A DNA stretch of 64,000 nucleotides from Halorhabdus utahensis DSM 12940 (lineage in GTDB: Archaea > Halobacteriota > Halobacteria > Halobacteriales > Haloarculaceae): contig NC_013158.1 in NCBI RefSeq assembly GCF_000023945.1, forward strand, positions 2,232,001-2,296,000, given 5' to 3'. The notes below the pieces were generated by a model that saw nothing but the letters and a program-made list of their open reading frames with translations, ran no database searches and was not told the DNA's origin. Numbering within the stretch: the stretch's first letter is position 1; each line of letters opens with the position of its first letter. This document shows, in pieces, positions 33,262 to 42,548 of the stretch. The translations under genes and the position numbers were made by a program.

Positions 33262-34617
33262 TTAATCGTCGGAGTGGCTGTGGTCGTGGCCCTGGTCGTG
33301 ATCGTGGCCGCCATCCGCACTCGGCGTCCCGCCGGCGACCAGCGCGTCGTGGTCGCCTTCGATCATATCGAGGTTCTTGAGATTGTCACGCTCCTCGAAG
33401 TTCGCGACCGCATTGACGAGGTCCTCCTGTGTGAGCGTGGTCCGCTCCTCGGTCAGCGCGTTCAGGACGGCTTCTCGGAGGACAAGCCGGAGGTCGCTCC
33501 CGGTCAGCCCCTCGGTCATCCCGGCGAGTTCTCCCGGATCGTAGTCGTCGATCTCCATGTCGCGAGTGACGACCTGCAGGATGTCTGAGCGCATCCCTTT
33601 GTCGGGCTTTGGGAAGTTGACGATCTCGTCGAAGCGCCGCCAGGCCGCCGCGTCGAGCTGATCGGGGTGGTTGGTCGCGCCGATCAACAGGACGTCGTCC
33701 TGGATGAGGCTGATCTCGTCGATCGACTTCAGCAGGGTGTTCACGGCGCGCTTGATCGCGGCGTGTTCGTCGCTGGCGCGCGTCTTGGCGACGAAGTCGA
33801 ACTCGTCCATGAAGAGGATACACGGCGAGAGCCGCCGGGCCACCTCGAAGGTCTTCTCGACGTTCTTGGCCGTCTCGCCGAGGTACTGGGAGGTGATCAT
33901 CGACAGCTTGACCTCGACAAAGGGCAGGTCGAGTTCGTGGGCCAAGGCCCGGGCGACGCTGGTCTTGCCGGTCCCCGGCGGCCCGACGAACAGGAGCTTG
34001 CCGATCTCCCGGAGGCCGATCCGCGCGAGGTAATCGCGGTGCTCGATGGCCTTGACGAGTTTGTTGATCTCGCCCTCCTGGTCCTCGGTGAGCACGAGGT
34101 CGTCCAGGCGCATGTCGACCTCCTCGGGCGCGCGGATGTCAACGAGGTCGAGCATCTCCTCTTCCTCCTCGTCCTCGAAGTACTCGTCGAGCAGGCTGTC
34201 GATCCAGGCCCGGTCGGCGCGAGCCGGTCTGACCTGTTCGCGAGCCTTCTCGTAGCTCACCTCGTCGAATTCGTCGTCGAAGATCGACGCCAGTGTCGGG
34301 TTTTCGAGGAGTTCGTCGGGCTCGATTCGCTTCTGTAGCCACTCCTCGGCCATGTCGCGGTCGGTGAGTTTGATCTCCTCGGAGAAGTCGTCGTGACTGG
34401 TAAACATCAGTCCCGAGACCGTGTCCCAGGGGTTCTCAACGTCGGCCGCTTCACTGGTGGCCTCGACAGTCGGGACGAGTGGCCGTTCGATCGTGCCGTT
34501 TTCCCAGAAGACGGTCCGATAGATCGACGGCAGATCGTCCGGTTCGAGATCCTCTCGCTCGGAGTAGACGTCCGTCGTGAGGACAAACTCCACGACGTCG
34601 CGTTCCGGTTCGCTCAT
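33262..34617 (-). CDS. AAA+ ATPase with His-rich C-terminal tail, 451 aa
   Basis: Single AAA module. Walker A is GPPGTGKTS (about residues 212-220), Walker B is [10 protein letters not shown], sensor 1 is [10 protein letters not shown] and the second region has [11 protein letters not shown]. The 170-residue N-terminal region is acidic and unlike PAN or VCP. The last 20 residues are His/Asp-rich ([16 protein letters not shown]), a metal-binding-like tail. No protease domain. The start is ATG 34617 ([11 protein letters not shown]). Probably a chaperone-like or remodelling ATPase; no substrate is indicated. Confidence 0.85.
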   Translation of the reverse strand: MSEPERDVVEFVLTTDVYSEREDLEPDDLPSIYRTVFWENGTIERPLVPTVEATSEAADVENPWDTVSGLMFTSHDDFSEEIKLTDRDMAEEWLQKRIEPDELLENPTLASIFDDEFDEVSYEKAREQVRPARADRAWIDSLLDEYFEDEEEEEMLDLVDIRAPEEVDMRLDDLVLTEDQEGEINKLVKAIEHRDYLARIGLREIGKLLFVGPPGTGKTSVARALAHELDLPFVEVKLSMITSQYLGETAKNVEKTFEVARRLSPCILFMDEFDFVAKTRASDEHAAIKRAVNTLLKSIDEISLIQDDVLLIGATNHPDQLDAAAWRRFDEIVNFPKPDKGMRSDILQVVTRDMEIDDYDPGELAGMTEGLTGSDLRLVLREAVLNALTEERTTLTQEDLVNAVANFEERDNLKNLDMIEGDHDALVAGGTPSADGGHDHDQGHDHSHSDD

Positions 34618-34743
34618 CTCCGGGAACTTTGTAGCGCAAGCGACATAAGCCACTCGAAGACGGCCAGGCGTTCGCCGGTCGGCCACAGCCGCTTTTGTCG
34701 TAATGTGCAACCTCTAAGGTCGCCGGCCCGAAACGCCGATCCA

Positions 34744-35772
34744 ATGACTAGCGTCAAGGAATTCCGGATCGACGACGAGCCCACCGCGACCGACCTTGGT
34801 CGGGGCGCGTTCGTCTTCACTGACGACTACTCGGTGTTCGACTGGGGGAAAATGCCCGACGAGATCCCGGGGAAGGGGGCCGCGCTGTGTACGATGGGCG
34901 CGGCCAACTTCGAGGCCCTGGAGGACGACGGAATCCCCACCCACTACGAGGGGGTCGTCGTCGATGGCGAGCCCGTGTCAATCGAGACGGCGATCGATGC
35001 GGGCGCACAGCCCCGCGAGATGGCCATCGAACTGACGCAGGTGCCTGACCTGCCCCACGATGCCGACGGCTACGACTACGACGCCTATCACGACGGGGCG
35101 GGCGAGAACTACCTGATCCCCCTGGAAATCGTCTTCCGCAATACCGTCCCCGTCGGATCGAGTCTGCGAAAGCGATCCGAGCCCGAAGACCACGGCCTCG
35201 ACTGGGAGTCCTGGCCCGAGGAGCCCGTCGAGTTACCGGAACCCGTCGTCGAGTTCTCGACGAAGTACGAGGAGCAAGACCGGTATCTCACCCGTGCGGA
35301 GGCCGACCGGATCGCCGGCCGTGCGAACGTCGCCGACCTCGAATCGGTCGCCCGCGAGGTCAACGACCTACTCAACCGCCAGGCTGTGGAGGCAGGGTTC
35401 GTCCACGAGGACGGCAAGATCGAGTGTCTCTACTACGAAGGGGAGATCCGCGTCGCTGACGTCGTGGGGACCTTCGACGAGAATCGCTTTTCCTACGACG
35501 GCCAGGAGGTAAGCAAGGAGGTCATCCGGCAGTACCACAAGCGGACGCAGTCAGCATGGGTCGAGGCCGTCGGCGAAGCCAAAACGCGGGCGAGCGAGGC
35601 AGGGATCGCCGACTGGAAGTCGCTGTGCGATCGCGAGCCCGAACCGCTCGACCAGCACGTGATCGATGTCGCGCGCGATCTCTACTGTGCCGGCACGAAC
35701 GCGTATCTCGACCGGGACGTTTTCGAGGCTCCCTCCATCGACGACGCGATCGACGCGGCCCGAAGTCTCTAG
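34744..35772 (+). CDS. purC: Phosphoribosylaminoimidazole-succinocarboxamide synthase (haloarchaeal type)
   Basis: Purine biosynthesis step joining aspartate to CAIR. The N-terminal [22 protein letters not shown] matches SAICAR synthetase's ATP/substrate segment (DRISAFD-equivalent), and [20 protein letters not shown] corresponds to the conserved V(R)N.. GS..KR block. At 342 aa it is the longer haloarchaeal form with an insertion around residues 140-180. It starts ATG 34744, divergent from the AAA gene. Together with purU, purS and purQ it is one of several purine genes in the window. Confidence 0.9.
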   Translation: MTSVKEFRIDDEPTATDLGRGAFVFTDDYSVFDWGKMPDEIPGKGAALCTMGAANFEALEDDGIPTHYEGVVVDGEPVSIETAIDAGAQPREMAIELTQVPDLPHDADGYDYDAYHDGAGENYLIPLEIVFRNTVPVGSSLRKRSEPEDHGLDWESWPEEPVELPEPVVEFSTKYEEQDRYLTRAEADRIAGRANVADLESVAREVNDLLNRQAVEAGFVHEDGKIECLYYEGEIRVADVVGTFDENRFSYDGQEVSKEVIRQYHKRTQSAWVEAVGEAKTRASEAGIADWKSLCDREPEPLDQHVIDVARDLYCAGTNAYLDRDVFEAPSIDDAIDAARSL

Positions 35773-35841
35773 GCGGGGACGCTCTCAGCTGGTTCACAGC
35801 CGTAATTCATTGCCGGCAGCGCCAGCGGCATCGATGCCACC

Positions 35842-35943
35842 CTAGTTCTGACAGCCCGCACAGTAGGCGTGACGCCGGTAGCTCGTCGGGGATTCGAGGT
35901 CACTGCCACACTCCTGGCACGTGTCGTAGTGCGTTACTTGCAT
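35842..35943 (-). CDS. Zinc-ribbon microprotein, 33 aa
   Basis: Open frame ATG 35943 to TAG 35842: MQVTHYDTCQECG then ... YRRHAYCAGCQN. The two CxxC knuckles (9/12 and 28/31) form a complete zinc site, a pattern frequent among haloarchaeal small zinc-finger proteins. It is too short for normal gene callers. The start lies 62 nt from an iron-type operator (36006-36022), so control by iron is possible. Role unknown; such proteins may regulate transcription or biofilm and motility, but that is known only for other members. Confidence 0.6.
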   Translation of the reverse strand: MQVTHYDTCQECGSDLESPTSYRRHAYCAGCQN

Positions 35944-36005
35944 GACTATGTCACCTACAGCACCACCGGGGTTTAGCCCTTCCAGAAGGAGCCGATTCTG
36001 CCTCT

Positions 36006-36022
36006 TTTTAGGCTGGCCAAAA
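36006..36022. promoter_or_regulatory. DtxR-type iron operator between two small genes
   Basis: TTTTAGGCTGGCCAAAA has the same half-sites as the operators at 11659, 11694, 15017 and 15053. It lies between the divergent zinc-ribbon microprotein (start 35943) and the 73-aa gene (start 36126). The AT-rich stretch just after it (about 36023-36055) may hold the plus-strand promoter. Confidence 0.6.
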
Positions 36023-36125
36023 ACAAACTACATGAATGTTTTTACCAATATGCACAGTTTGCCGACTCTCAATCCGACGCATGGCAATCTTTTTGGGTCC
36101 GTTTCCCGTACCTCTGAAACGAATC

Positions 36126-36347
36126 ATGGACGCTGACGAACTCCAGGAAAAACTCGAAGCGAACGGTGAACTGATGGTTGCAGTCGCGGACTTCGGCCAG
36201 CCGCTTGAACTCCATCTCCACGACACGGAGATCGACGACGAGTCCGTCCGGCTCGAACTCACCGACGGCGTTCTCACCTTCGACGTGGACGCTGTCGCCG
36301 GTGCGTGGCAGCACACTCACTCGCTGGCCGACCTCGGCCTCGAGTAA
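36126..36347 (+). CDS. Conserved haloarchaeal small acidic protein, 73 aa
   Basis: Start ATG 36126 (MDADELQEKLEANGELMVAVADFG), giving a compact alpha-beta protein rich in Asp/Glu/Leu that ends AGAWQHTHSLADLGLE. The pattern of an N-terminal helix and paired strands (LELHLHDTEIDD, VRLELTDGVLTFDV) is regular and looks like a real fold. A second ATG at 36081 is in frame but adds a poor, hydrophobic stretch. Upstream iron-type operator at 36006. Possible iron or stress link by context only. Confidence 0.7.
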   Translation: MDADELQEKLEANGELMVAVADFGQPLELHLHDTEIDDESVRLELTDGVLTFDVDAVAGAWQHTHSLADLGLE

Positions 36348-36549
36348 CGCGAACATCCGCTCCGCCTTTTTCGTTTTTGCTCCCGGACAGTCATCGCAGT
36401 CGGCTGTCTCGTGTTTTCACGTCGTCCGCCTCGCTCACGGGTCACTTCGTTCCCCGTTCGCTCATTCCGAGGGCGACCGCAGGGAGCCCTCGCTGCTCGC
36501 GGGTCGTTTCACTCCCCGCTCGCTTCTTTCGAGGGCTCGTTCACTTCGT
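36348..36549. other. Non-coding stretch of CGCTCGC/TTCACTTCG-type short repeats
   Basis: Between the 73-aa gene and purU. It contains several degenerate copies of CTCACTTCGTTC/CGCTCGCTTCTTTCGAGGGC-like sequence, a kind of self-complementary filler common in haloarchaeal intergenic DNA. No start/stop pairing, promoter or RNA gene is evident. Confidence 0.5.
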
Positions 36550-37503
36550 TCACTCGCCCTCGCTGACGATCTCGCCCAGCCCATCGATCGGCCGGTCGGG
36601 ATTGAGATCGTCGAGTTCCTTGGGCGCGCCGAGCTGGGCGTCGGTCTCCTCCGGCTCCCGGAGCCGAGTCCGGCCGCGGTGGACGTAGATCTCGTCGTTG
36701 AGATGGAGGTCGATCGCATCGAGTAGCGCCTCGGCCTCCAGAGGCTGGCCGATCTCCTGGAGTTCTTCCTCGGTGGCCTCCGGCGGGACGTTGAACACCC
36801 GCTGGGTGATGACCGGTCCCTGATCGAGGTCAGTCGTCACGTAGTGGGCGGTCACGCCGGCGATCCGGACGCCCTCCTCGATGGCCTGCATGTACGCCGA
36901 GGCACCGGGGAAGGAGGGCAGCAGCGAGGGATGGACGTTGATGATTCGGTTCTCGTATCGGAAGACGACGTCCGGACTGAGGATGCGCATGTACCGCGCG
37001 AGCACGATCAGGTCGGTGTCGTACTCCGCGAGCAAGTCCAGCAGTTCGTCCTCGTCGGGCGTGCCCTTCTCGTCGCCGATGTCGTGGAAGGGCACCTCGT
37101 ACTTCTCGGCAAGGGGCTGGAGATCGGGATGATTGCCGATGACGACCTCGACGTCCGCGCCCAGATTGCCGCTCGCCCAGGCCTCGAAGATCGCCTCCAG
37201 ACAGTGACTTTCCTTGGTCACGAGGACGGCGATGCTCTGGGTCTCTCTATCTTTCGGGAATCGGACCGTGATGTCGACGTCGAGTTCCGCTGCGAGATCC
37301 TGGAGATCGTTCCGGAGCGTTTCCTCGGTGACGATCATCTCGCTGGTGTCGACCATCGTGGTCATCCGGAAGACACCCTCCCGGACCGCCTGATCCAGAT
37401 CCTCGATGTTGACACCGCGCTCGAACAGCAACGACGTGACGTTCGCGATCAGCCCCGTCTCGTCGTCGCCGACCACAGTGATCTCGGTGAACTCACGGGT
37501 CAC
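36550..37503 (-). CDS. purU: Formyltetrahydrofolate deformylase
   Basis: Hydrolyses 10-formyl-THF to formate plus THF. An N-terminal ACT domain (FTEITVVGDDETGLIANVTSLL) precedes a formyl-transferase-fold catalytic domain with the key His in INVHPSLLPSFPGA and the Asp in DLDQGPVITQ. The start is GTG 37503 (MTREFTEITVVG), placed because GAGGTG sits about 9 nt upstream; GTG 37509 and 37512 are alternatives. It is the gene directly downstream of the hydrogenase membrane-arm operon (94-nt gap, same strand). A C-terminal extension of about 30 residues is haloarchaeal. Confidence 0.92.
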   Translation of the reverse strand: MTREFTEITVVGDDETGLIANVTSLLFERGVNIEDLDQAVREGVFRMTTMVDTSEMIVTEETLRNDLQDLAAELDVDITVRFPKDRETQSIAVLVTKESHCLEAIFEAWASGNLGADVEVVIGNHPDLQPLAEKYEVPFHDIGDEKGTPDEDELLDLLAEYDTDLIVLARYMRILSPDVVFRYENRIINVHPSLLPSFPGASAYMQAIEEGVRIAGVTAHYVTTDLDQGPVITQRVFNVPPEATEEELQEIGQPLEAEALLDAIDLHLNDEIYVHRGRTRLREPEETDAQLGAPKELDDLNPDRPIDGLGEIVSEGE

Positions 37504-37597
37504 GGCCACCACCTCGCGAGTCGCGTGCTGGCGCTCATTGTCACGCTATGGCGTCCACGCGAGCAAAAAGGGTCCGCTTTCGTGGCGTGGGCGGCGG

Positions 37598-39481
37598 TCA
37601 GATCACCAGCACGATCCCGCCGATCACCAGCGCCACCACGATGCCGACAACGTTGTAGTTGAGGTCGCCAGTCTGGATGACCCGCGTCCGGGCACACCAC
37701 CAGCGGTAGGCCCCGACGCATCGCTCGTAGACGGCGTCGAAGCCGTAGCCCAGTGCGAGCACTGACAGCAGGCTTTCGGGGGCGGCGTCGTTGATCGGTT
37801 TCCGGAAGCGGAACCCGAGATAGCCGAGTCCGAGGATCCCGGCAGTCAACGCCAGTGTCTGGACGGTGAGCGTGTGCTCGACGAATTCCATGATCGTATA
37901 GCTGTGAACCTCAGCGCCGGGGAAGTAAGTCTGCAGAGCCTCCGAGAGCGGGCCGATTGCGAGCCACGAGGTGAGCGTCAGGCCAGCCAGGATCGAAAGC
38001 GGGCCAGTCATCGCCAGTGGCGATTCGGTGACGGACTCGCTCGGCTCGCCGAGGAACATCAGATAGTAGATCCGCAACGAGTAGACGACCGTCAGCACGG
38101 CCGTGATCGCGAGCACGACGAAGGCCGCCATCTCGATCGGACTCCCGTCCATCGCCGTAGCGAAGATGTATTCCTTGCTCCAGAAGCCGTTGAACCCGGG
38201 TACGCCGATCAAGCCGAGAATCCCCACCAGGAAGGCGACGTTGGTTATCGGCATCTGCCGGCGGTTCCCCACGCCGCGAAACTCGTACATGTCGACGTGT
38301 TTGTGGACGGTGCCGCCCAGCGCGAAGATGACCGACCCCGCAGCGAGAAAGAGTAGCGCCTTGAAGATCGAGTGACTCAGGACGTGGGCGGTCGCCGGCA
38401 GGACCCCGCCGGCCAGTCCGATCGCCGCCGTGACGTACCCGAGCTGGCTGATCGTACAGTACGCCAGCGCCCGCTTGAAGTCGTTCTCGACGGTCGCGAG
38501 CACGGCTGCGAGGAAGGCTGTAATCGTCCCGATGGCGAGCACGGCGGTCGTCCACCACGCCACTCCGTCGAAGATGGGTCGGGTCCGGAGCAGGAGGTAG
38601 AGGCCGGCGTTGACCATACAGGCGGCGTGGATCAGCGCCGTGCTGGTCGTCGGGGCCTCCATCGCGTCCGGCAGCCAGACGTGTAAGGGGAACTGCGCGG
38701 ACTTCCCGACGGCCGCGACGATGAACAGCCCGCCAGCGGCCGCGAGCGTCCACTCGGGCAGCGCGCCCGCGGCCGCCTGGTCGATCAGCCCGCGGATCGA
38801 GAACGTCCCGCCGCCGACGTACAGGGTGGCGATCCCGGCCAGCAGGCCGATGTCGCCGAAACGGGTCGTAACGAACGCCTTCACGCCCGCCGCGAAGGAG
38901 GCGTCGTCTTCGAGCCAGAAGGAGATCAGGCCAAACGAACACAGCCCCAGAACCTCCCAGAAGACGTACAGCGCGACGAGGCTGTCGGTCAGCGCGAAGC
39001 CGATCATCCCGCCGACGAACAGCAGGGTCAGCGCGTAGTAGCGGGTGAGTCCCCCCTCGCGTTCCATGAAGCGCGTCGAGAAGACCAGCGCGAGCGCCCC
39101 GACGACACCCGCGATGGTCGCCATCATCACGCCGAGGACGTCCAGATACAGCCCAAAGGAGACGTCGATGGCGGGCACCCACCCCAGGTCGTAGTGGACG
39201 GCTGCCGGCGTTTCCGCCGATAGCGCTCGCGGAATCAGCGATAGCGTCAAGATAGCCGTCACGACACCGACGCCCACGGCGACCGCGTTCCGGATTCGAT
39301 CACCGGCGACGGCGACGTACGGCAACAGTGCCGCGCCGACGAACGGTAGGGAAATCGCCCCGAGCGCCAGCATGGCGGGCGTTTCGAGTCCTGGTCCCAC
39401 CAGCGCGACCGCCAGGGCGAGTGCGCCGGCGACGAGCAGACCGGGTGTCGATGCGAGCAGTGTCCGTCGATTCGTTACCAT
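37598..39481 (-). CDS. NuoL/HyfB-like antiporter subunit of the [NiFe] hydrogenase complex, 627 aa
   Basis: Proton/ion-translocating membrane subunit with about 14-16 spans. Key charged residues of antiporter subunits are kept: Glu176 in YVFWEVLGL, Lys260 in VGKSAQFPLHVWLPDAM and Lys374 in SHSIFKALLFLA. After span 14 the chain continues with a long amphipathic region and a final span (NVVGIVVALVIGGIVLV), as in NuoL's lateral helix. The start is ATG 39481, overlapping the NuoK-like gene by 7 nt. Last gene of operon 2. The complex I distal-arm position is inferred from NuoL likeness. Confidence 0.92.
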   Translation of the reverse strand: MVTNRRTLLASTPGLLVAGALALAVALVGPGLETPAMLALGAISLPFVGAALLPYVAVAGDRIRNAVAVGVGVVTAILTLSLIPRALSAETPAAVHYDLGWVPAIDVSFGLYLDVLGVMMATIAGVVGALALVFSTRFMEREGGLTRYYALTLLFVGGMIGFALTDSLVALYVFWEVLGLCSFGLISFWLEDDASFAAGVKAFVTTRFGDIGLLAGIATLYVGGGTFSIRGLIDQAAAGALPEWTLAAAGGLFIVAAVGKSAQFPLHVWLPDAMEAPTTSTALIHAACMVNAGLYLLLRTRPIFDGVAWWTTAVLAIGTITAFLAAVLATVENDFKRALAYCTISQLGYVTAAIGLAGGVLPATAHVLSHSIFKALLFLAAGSVIFALGGTVHKHVDMYEFRGVGNRRQMPITNVAFLVGILGLIGVPGFNGFWSKEYIFATAMDGSPIEMAAFVVLAITAVLTVVYSLRIYYLMFLGEPSESVTESPLAMTGPLSILAGLTLTSWLAIGPLSEALQTYFPGAEVHSYTIMEFVEHTLTVQTLALTAGILGLGYLGFRFRKPINDAAPESLLSVLALGYGFDAVYERCVGAYRWWCARTRVIQTGDLNYNVVGIVVALVIGGIVLVI

Positions 39482-39759
39482 GTTAACCTCCCGAGTGCGT
39501 CCATATCGAGGGTTCCGTACTGGCGATACACTGCAACGACCAGACCCAGCAGGACGGCGACGACGATGGCGTCGATCAGGATCAACAGGATCACGATCCC
39601 CTGGCTGCCGGCCGGATCGGTCGCGACGAAGTTCACGAGCACGCCCTTCGAGGCGATCTCGATCCCGATCAGCGTCTTCACCGCGTTGGCCCCGCTGAGG
39701 ACCGCCGCCAGGCCGATCAGTAGCAGCGCGATCGCCACGCCGTAGGCGAGTGCAGTCAT
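39475..39759 (-). CDS. NuoK/MrpC/HyfE-like membrane subunit, 94 aa
   Basis: Three hydrophobic spans. The conserved Glu of span 2 is in LIGIEIASKGVLVNFVA. The second channel Glu of NuoK is replaced by Asp in LILIDAIVVAV. Such a pattern is typical of NuoK/MrpC relatives. It overlaps the NuoJ-like gene by 4 nt and the NuoL-like gene by 7 nt. In the complex it would sit between the NuoH/NuoA base and the antiporter subunits. Confidence 0.88.
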   Translation of the reverse strand: MTALAYGVAIALLLIGLAAVLSGANAVKTLIGIEIASKGVLVNFVATDPAGSQGIVILLILIDAIVVAVLLGLVVAVYRQYGTLDMDALGRLTW

Positions 39760-40304
39760 GATTCTCCCTCCGTGTTCTCGGATTCTCTGCCCCGCCCGAT
39801 CGGGGTTCCTTCACTCGTGACGGGTCGATCAGTCGCGTCGAAACGTTCGGCGGTGAGGCGGATGATCCCGAGGACGCCGACGAACAGCAGGACGGTCACC
39901 GCGAGCAGGTCGACCGACCGCTCGGCCCACAGCGCCTCGGCGAGTTCCATCTCGCTTCCCCCGCCGGACGAGAGCCCGCCAAGCAGGCCCCAGACGACCA
40001 GGCCGACGCCCAGTAGCGCGCCCAGTGCCAGCCCGACGATCGGCAGTTTGCGCTGCTCGATCAGCGTGGCGGTCTCGGCGTCGGTCAGGCTGATCATCAG
40101 CAAAAACAGGACCGTCACCAGTCCGGCGGCCACGACCGCCTCGAAGACGGCCGCGATCGGCGCACCGGCCAGATAGAAGTACACCGCAAGCGCGACGCTT
40201 GCGCCCGACAGCGAGAGGATCGAGACGAGGAAGTCCCGGGCGGCGACCGCGGAGAGCGCGAGGCCGACCGTCGCCACGAGCGCCGCCGTCGTCAGCGCCG
40301 TCAT
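39756..40304 (-). CDS. NuoJ-like membrane subunit, 182 aa
   Basis: Five spans by hydropathy; span 3 holds AVFEAVVAAGLVTVLFLLMISL, matching the NuoJ/MbhD block with the pi-bulge helix and the Glu. The length is close to NuoJ (about 180). The C-terminal 25 residues are hydrophilic and Glu/Arg-rich. Overlaps neighbours by 4 nt on both sides. Haloarchaeal respiratory complex I often has a split NuoJ; here it is one piece. Confidence 0.85.
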   Translation of the reverse strand: MTALTTAALVATVGLALSAVAARDFLVSILSLSGASVALAVYFYLAGAPIAAVFEAVVAAGLVTVLFLLMISLTDAETATLIEQRKLPIVGLALGALLGVGLVVWGLLGGLSSGGGSEMELAEALWAERSVDLLAVTVLLFVGVLGIIRLTAERFDATDRPVTSEGTPIGRGRESENTEGES

Positions 40305-41791
40305 GGTGTCACCCCCGAGAGCAGGACGTCGGTGGCCGGCTCAACGAGGTCGAACCCGACCGAGGGAACGATCCCGAGCAGAATTGTTCCGGCAGTCAAA
40401 GCCAGAATCGGGAGCGCCAGCAGCGTCGGCGTCCGAGCGGCCGAGCCCACGGCGTCGTCAGGGCTGGCGAAGAGACTCCGGAGAACCGGGAGGTAATACC
40501 CCAGCGAGAGAAAGGAGTTGCCGATCACCAGCAGGGCCAGGGCGACACCGAGCCAGCCTGACACCTCGGCACCGCCGACGACGATGAGGAGTTTGCCCCA
40601 GAAGCCCGCCAGCGGCGGGACGCCGGCGAGTGCCAGGACCGCGACCGCGATCGCGCCAGCGGCGACCGGCATCCGGTAGCCGATCCCGGCGAGATCGTCG
40701 AGGTGGCGCGGGTTCGCCACGTCCCTGCTTGCGAGTCGATACCCGATCGCACCGACGGCGAGGAAGGCCCCGCCCTTCATGAACGCGTTCGCGAGCACGT
40801 GAAAGAGTGCGCCGTCGACCGCGACGCCGAATCCGCCGTGGAAGCCGATCCCGAAGCCGAAGACGACGTAGCCGACGTGGGGGATCGACGAATAGGCGAG
40901 CAGCCGCTTGAGGTCGCGCTGGCCCAGCGCGAGGAAGTTCCCGACGGTCATCGTGATCGCGCCGAAGACGACCAGCAGGAGGCCGACCGGGATCGCCCCC
41001 GGAAACACCGACAGCGCCTTGCCCATCGCCACGGCGGCGGCGGGTGTCGCCAGGCCGGCGAGCAACGCGCTCGCACTGGCCGGCGACTCGGCGTAGGCGT
41101 CCGGCACCCACGTATGGAGCGGGACGATCGCGGCCTTCACGCCGAAACCGACGACCAGGAAGAGCACGGCGGCGGTCGCGACCTCCGTTGTGCCAGCGAG
41201 CGCCTCGGCGACCCCGCCAAAGGCGAGCGTGCCGCCGGTCTCGGCATACACCAGCGACACGCCGAAGATCGCCAGCAACGAGCCGACTGTGTTCAGCACG
41301 ACATACTTGAAGCCGGCTTCGACGGCGGTCGCCCGGGACACGGCGAAGGGGACCAGCGCGTAGGTCGCGACGGCCATCACCTCGAAGAAGACGTATAGCG
41401 AGAACAGATCGGCCGCAAAGCCGATGCCGACGACGCCGGCGACCGCCGCCAGCAGGAGCGGATCGTAGAGCTCCGTGGCCCCCTCGTCGTCCGTGCCGGC
41501 TATCGTGTAGACGGTCACGGCCAGTCCGAGCAGGCACGCCACGACCGAGAGGAAGATGCTGAGGGCCGTGACCTGGACCCCGACGCCAGCCCCGCCGATC
41601 GCGTATTCGATCGGGAGTGAGCGGGTCCACAGCGTCCAGGTCCCGACGAGGGCGGCGAGAACGGCTGTGACCGCGACGATGCCACTCGCCTCGCTCGCCC
41701 GGTCGTGGTCGATACGGCCCACCAGGTACGTGGCGAAGATGCCCGCGAACAGCGCGAGCAACGGGGCCATCGCAAGCGGCGTCTCGGTCAC
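40301..41791 (-). CDS. NuoN/MrpD-like antiporter subunit of the hydrogenase complex, 496 aa
   Basis: Fourteen-span ion-translocation subunit. Kept charges: Glu137 in YVFFEVMAVATYA, Lys219 in GFGVKAAIVPLHTWVPDAY and a later Lys in ANAFMKGGAFLAVG. First gene of operon 2; start GTG 41791 with a strong GGGAGG 8-12 nt upstream. Divergent from the maturation protease gene. The gap 41792-42063 has AT-rich patches (about 41890-41975) and no obvious coding sequence besides the divergent promoters. Confidence 0.92.
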   Translation of the reverse strand: MTETPLAMAPLLALFAGIFATYLVGRIDHDRASEASGIVAVTAVLAALVGTWTLWTRSLPIEYAIGGAGVGVQVTALSIFLSVVACLLGLAVTVYTIAGTDDEGATELYDPLLLAAVAGVVGIGFAADLFSLYVFFEVMAVATYALVPFAVSRATAVEAGFKYVVLNTVGSLLAIFGVSLVYAETGGTLAFGGVAEALAGTTEVATAAVLFLVVGFGVKAAIVPLHTWVPDAYAESPASASALLAGLATPAAAVAMGKALSVFPGAIPVGLLLVVFGAITMTVGNFLALGQRDLKRLLAYSSIPHVGYVVFGFGIGFHGGFGVAVDGALFHVLANAFMKGGAFLAVGAIGYRLASRDVANPRHLDDLAGIGYRMPVAAGAIAVAVLALAGVPPLAGFWGKLLIVVGGAEVSGWLGVALALLVIGNSFLSLGYYLPVLRSLFASPDDAVGSAARTPTLLALPILALTAGTILLGIVPSVGFDLVEPATDVLLSGVTP

Positions 41792-42063
41792 GGCTGTCCT
41801 CCCGGCGAACGGTCCCGATGCACACCCTTCGCCTCGGTTTCTCGCCGACCGTCGCGAACCCGTCGCGTTCGCTGGGTCACGGACGAATACATACCTCTGT
41901 TTTTCCGGTGAATACTTCTTGAATCATTCGACTTAATTCGGATGGCAGCTTCGACTTTCTTCATTTTTGTTCCCAAACGTGTCTGGCGCTTTGCTGGTCG
42001 GCGACTCGGCAACGGTCGTCCTCGAACGAGTCGCTTTAGATGGGGCGAATCCTGGACAAACGT

Positions 42064-42537
42064 GTGACGACGCCACCGCAAATCGACGCTGCCGATCGCG
42101 TCGCCCTCGTCGGCATGGGTTCGGAGCTGCGCGGCGACGACGCCGTCGGCCTCGAAGTCGTCCGTCGATTGTCCGGCCTCGAAGACGACCGACTCCGCGT
42201 GATCGAGGGCGGCGTCGCGCCCGAAAATCAGACGGGCGTGATCCGCCGGTTCGATCCGGACTGGATCGTCCTGGTCGACGCTATCGCCTTCGACGGCGAG
42301 CCCGGCGACTCGAAGTGGATCGAGTCCGACGACCTCGGTGGCGAGTCCTTTTCGTCGCATAAGTCAACCCCGGCGATGTTGGAAACCTTTCTCACTCGCG
42401 AGATGGACGCTGCCGTGGCGTTGTTCGGCATCGAACCGGCCCGGATCGAATTCGGGACCGAGCTTTCGCCGGCCGTCGAGCAGCGGCTCGACGACCTGGC
42501 GGCGGAGTTGAGCGATGCGCTGGAACGAACCCGGTAG
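42064..42537 (+). CDS. hycI: HycI/HyaD-type [NiFe]-hydrogenase maturation endopeptidase (M52), 157 aa
   Basis: Cleaves the C-terminal extension of the hydrogenase large subunit after Ni insertion. Family motifs are intact: VALVGMGSELRGDDAVGLEV (Asp25/Asp26), ILVDAIAF (Asp72), SSHKSTP (His99), ALFGIEP and LSPAVEQRLDDL. The metal ligands (two acids and a His) are present. I use GTG 42064 because TTTAGA (42035-42040) is 24-29 nt upstream; ATG 42040 would add eight residues. It is the only plus-strand gene in the hydrogenase region, between the two operons. This gene strongly supports a true [NiFe] enzyme. Confidence 0.9.
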   Translation: MTTPPQIDAADRVALVGMGSELRGDDAVGLEVVRRLSGLEDDRLRVIEGGVAPENQTGVIRRFDPDWIVLVDAIAFDGEPGDSKWIESDDLGGESFSSHKSTPAMLETFLTREMDAAVALFGIEPARIEFGTELSPAVEQRLDDLAAELSDALERTR

Positions 42538-42548
42538 CGCGACGCGGT

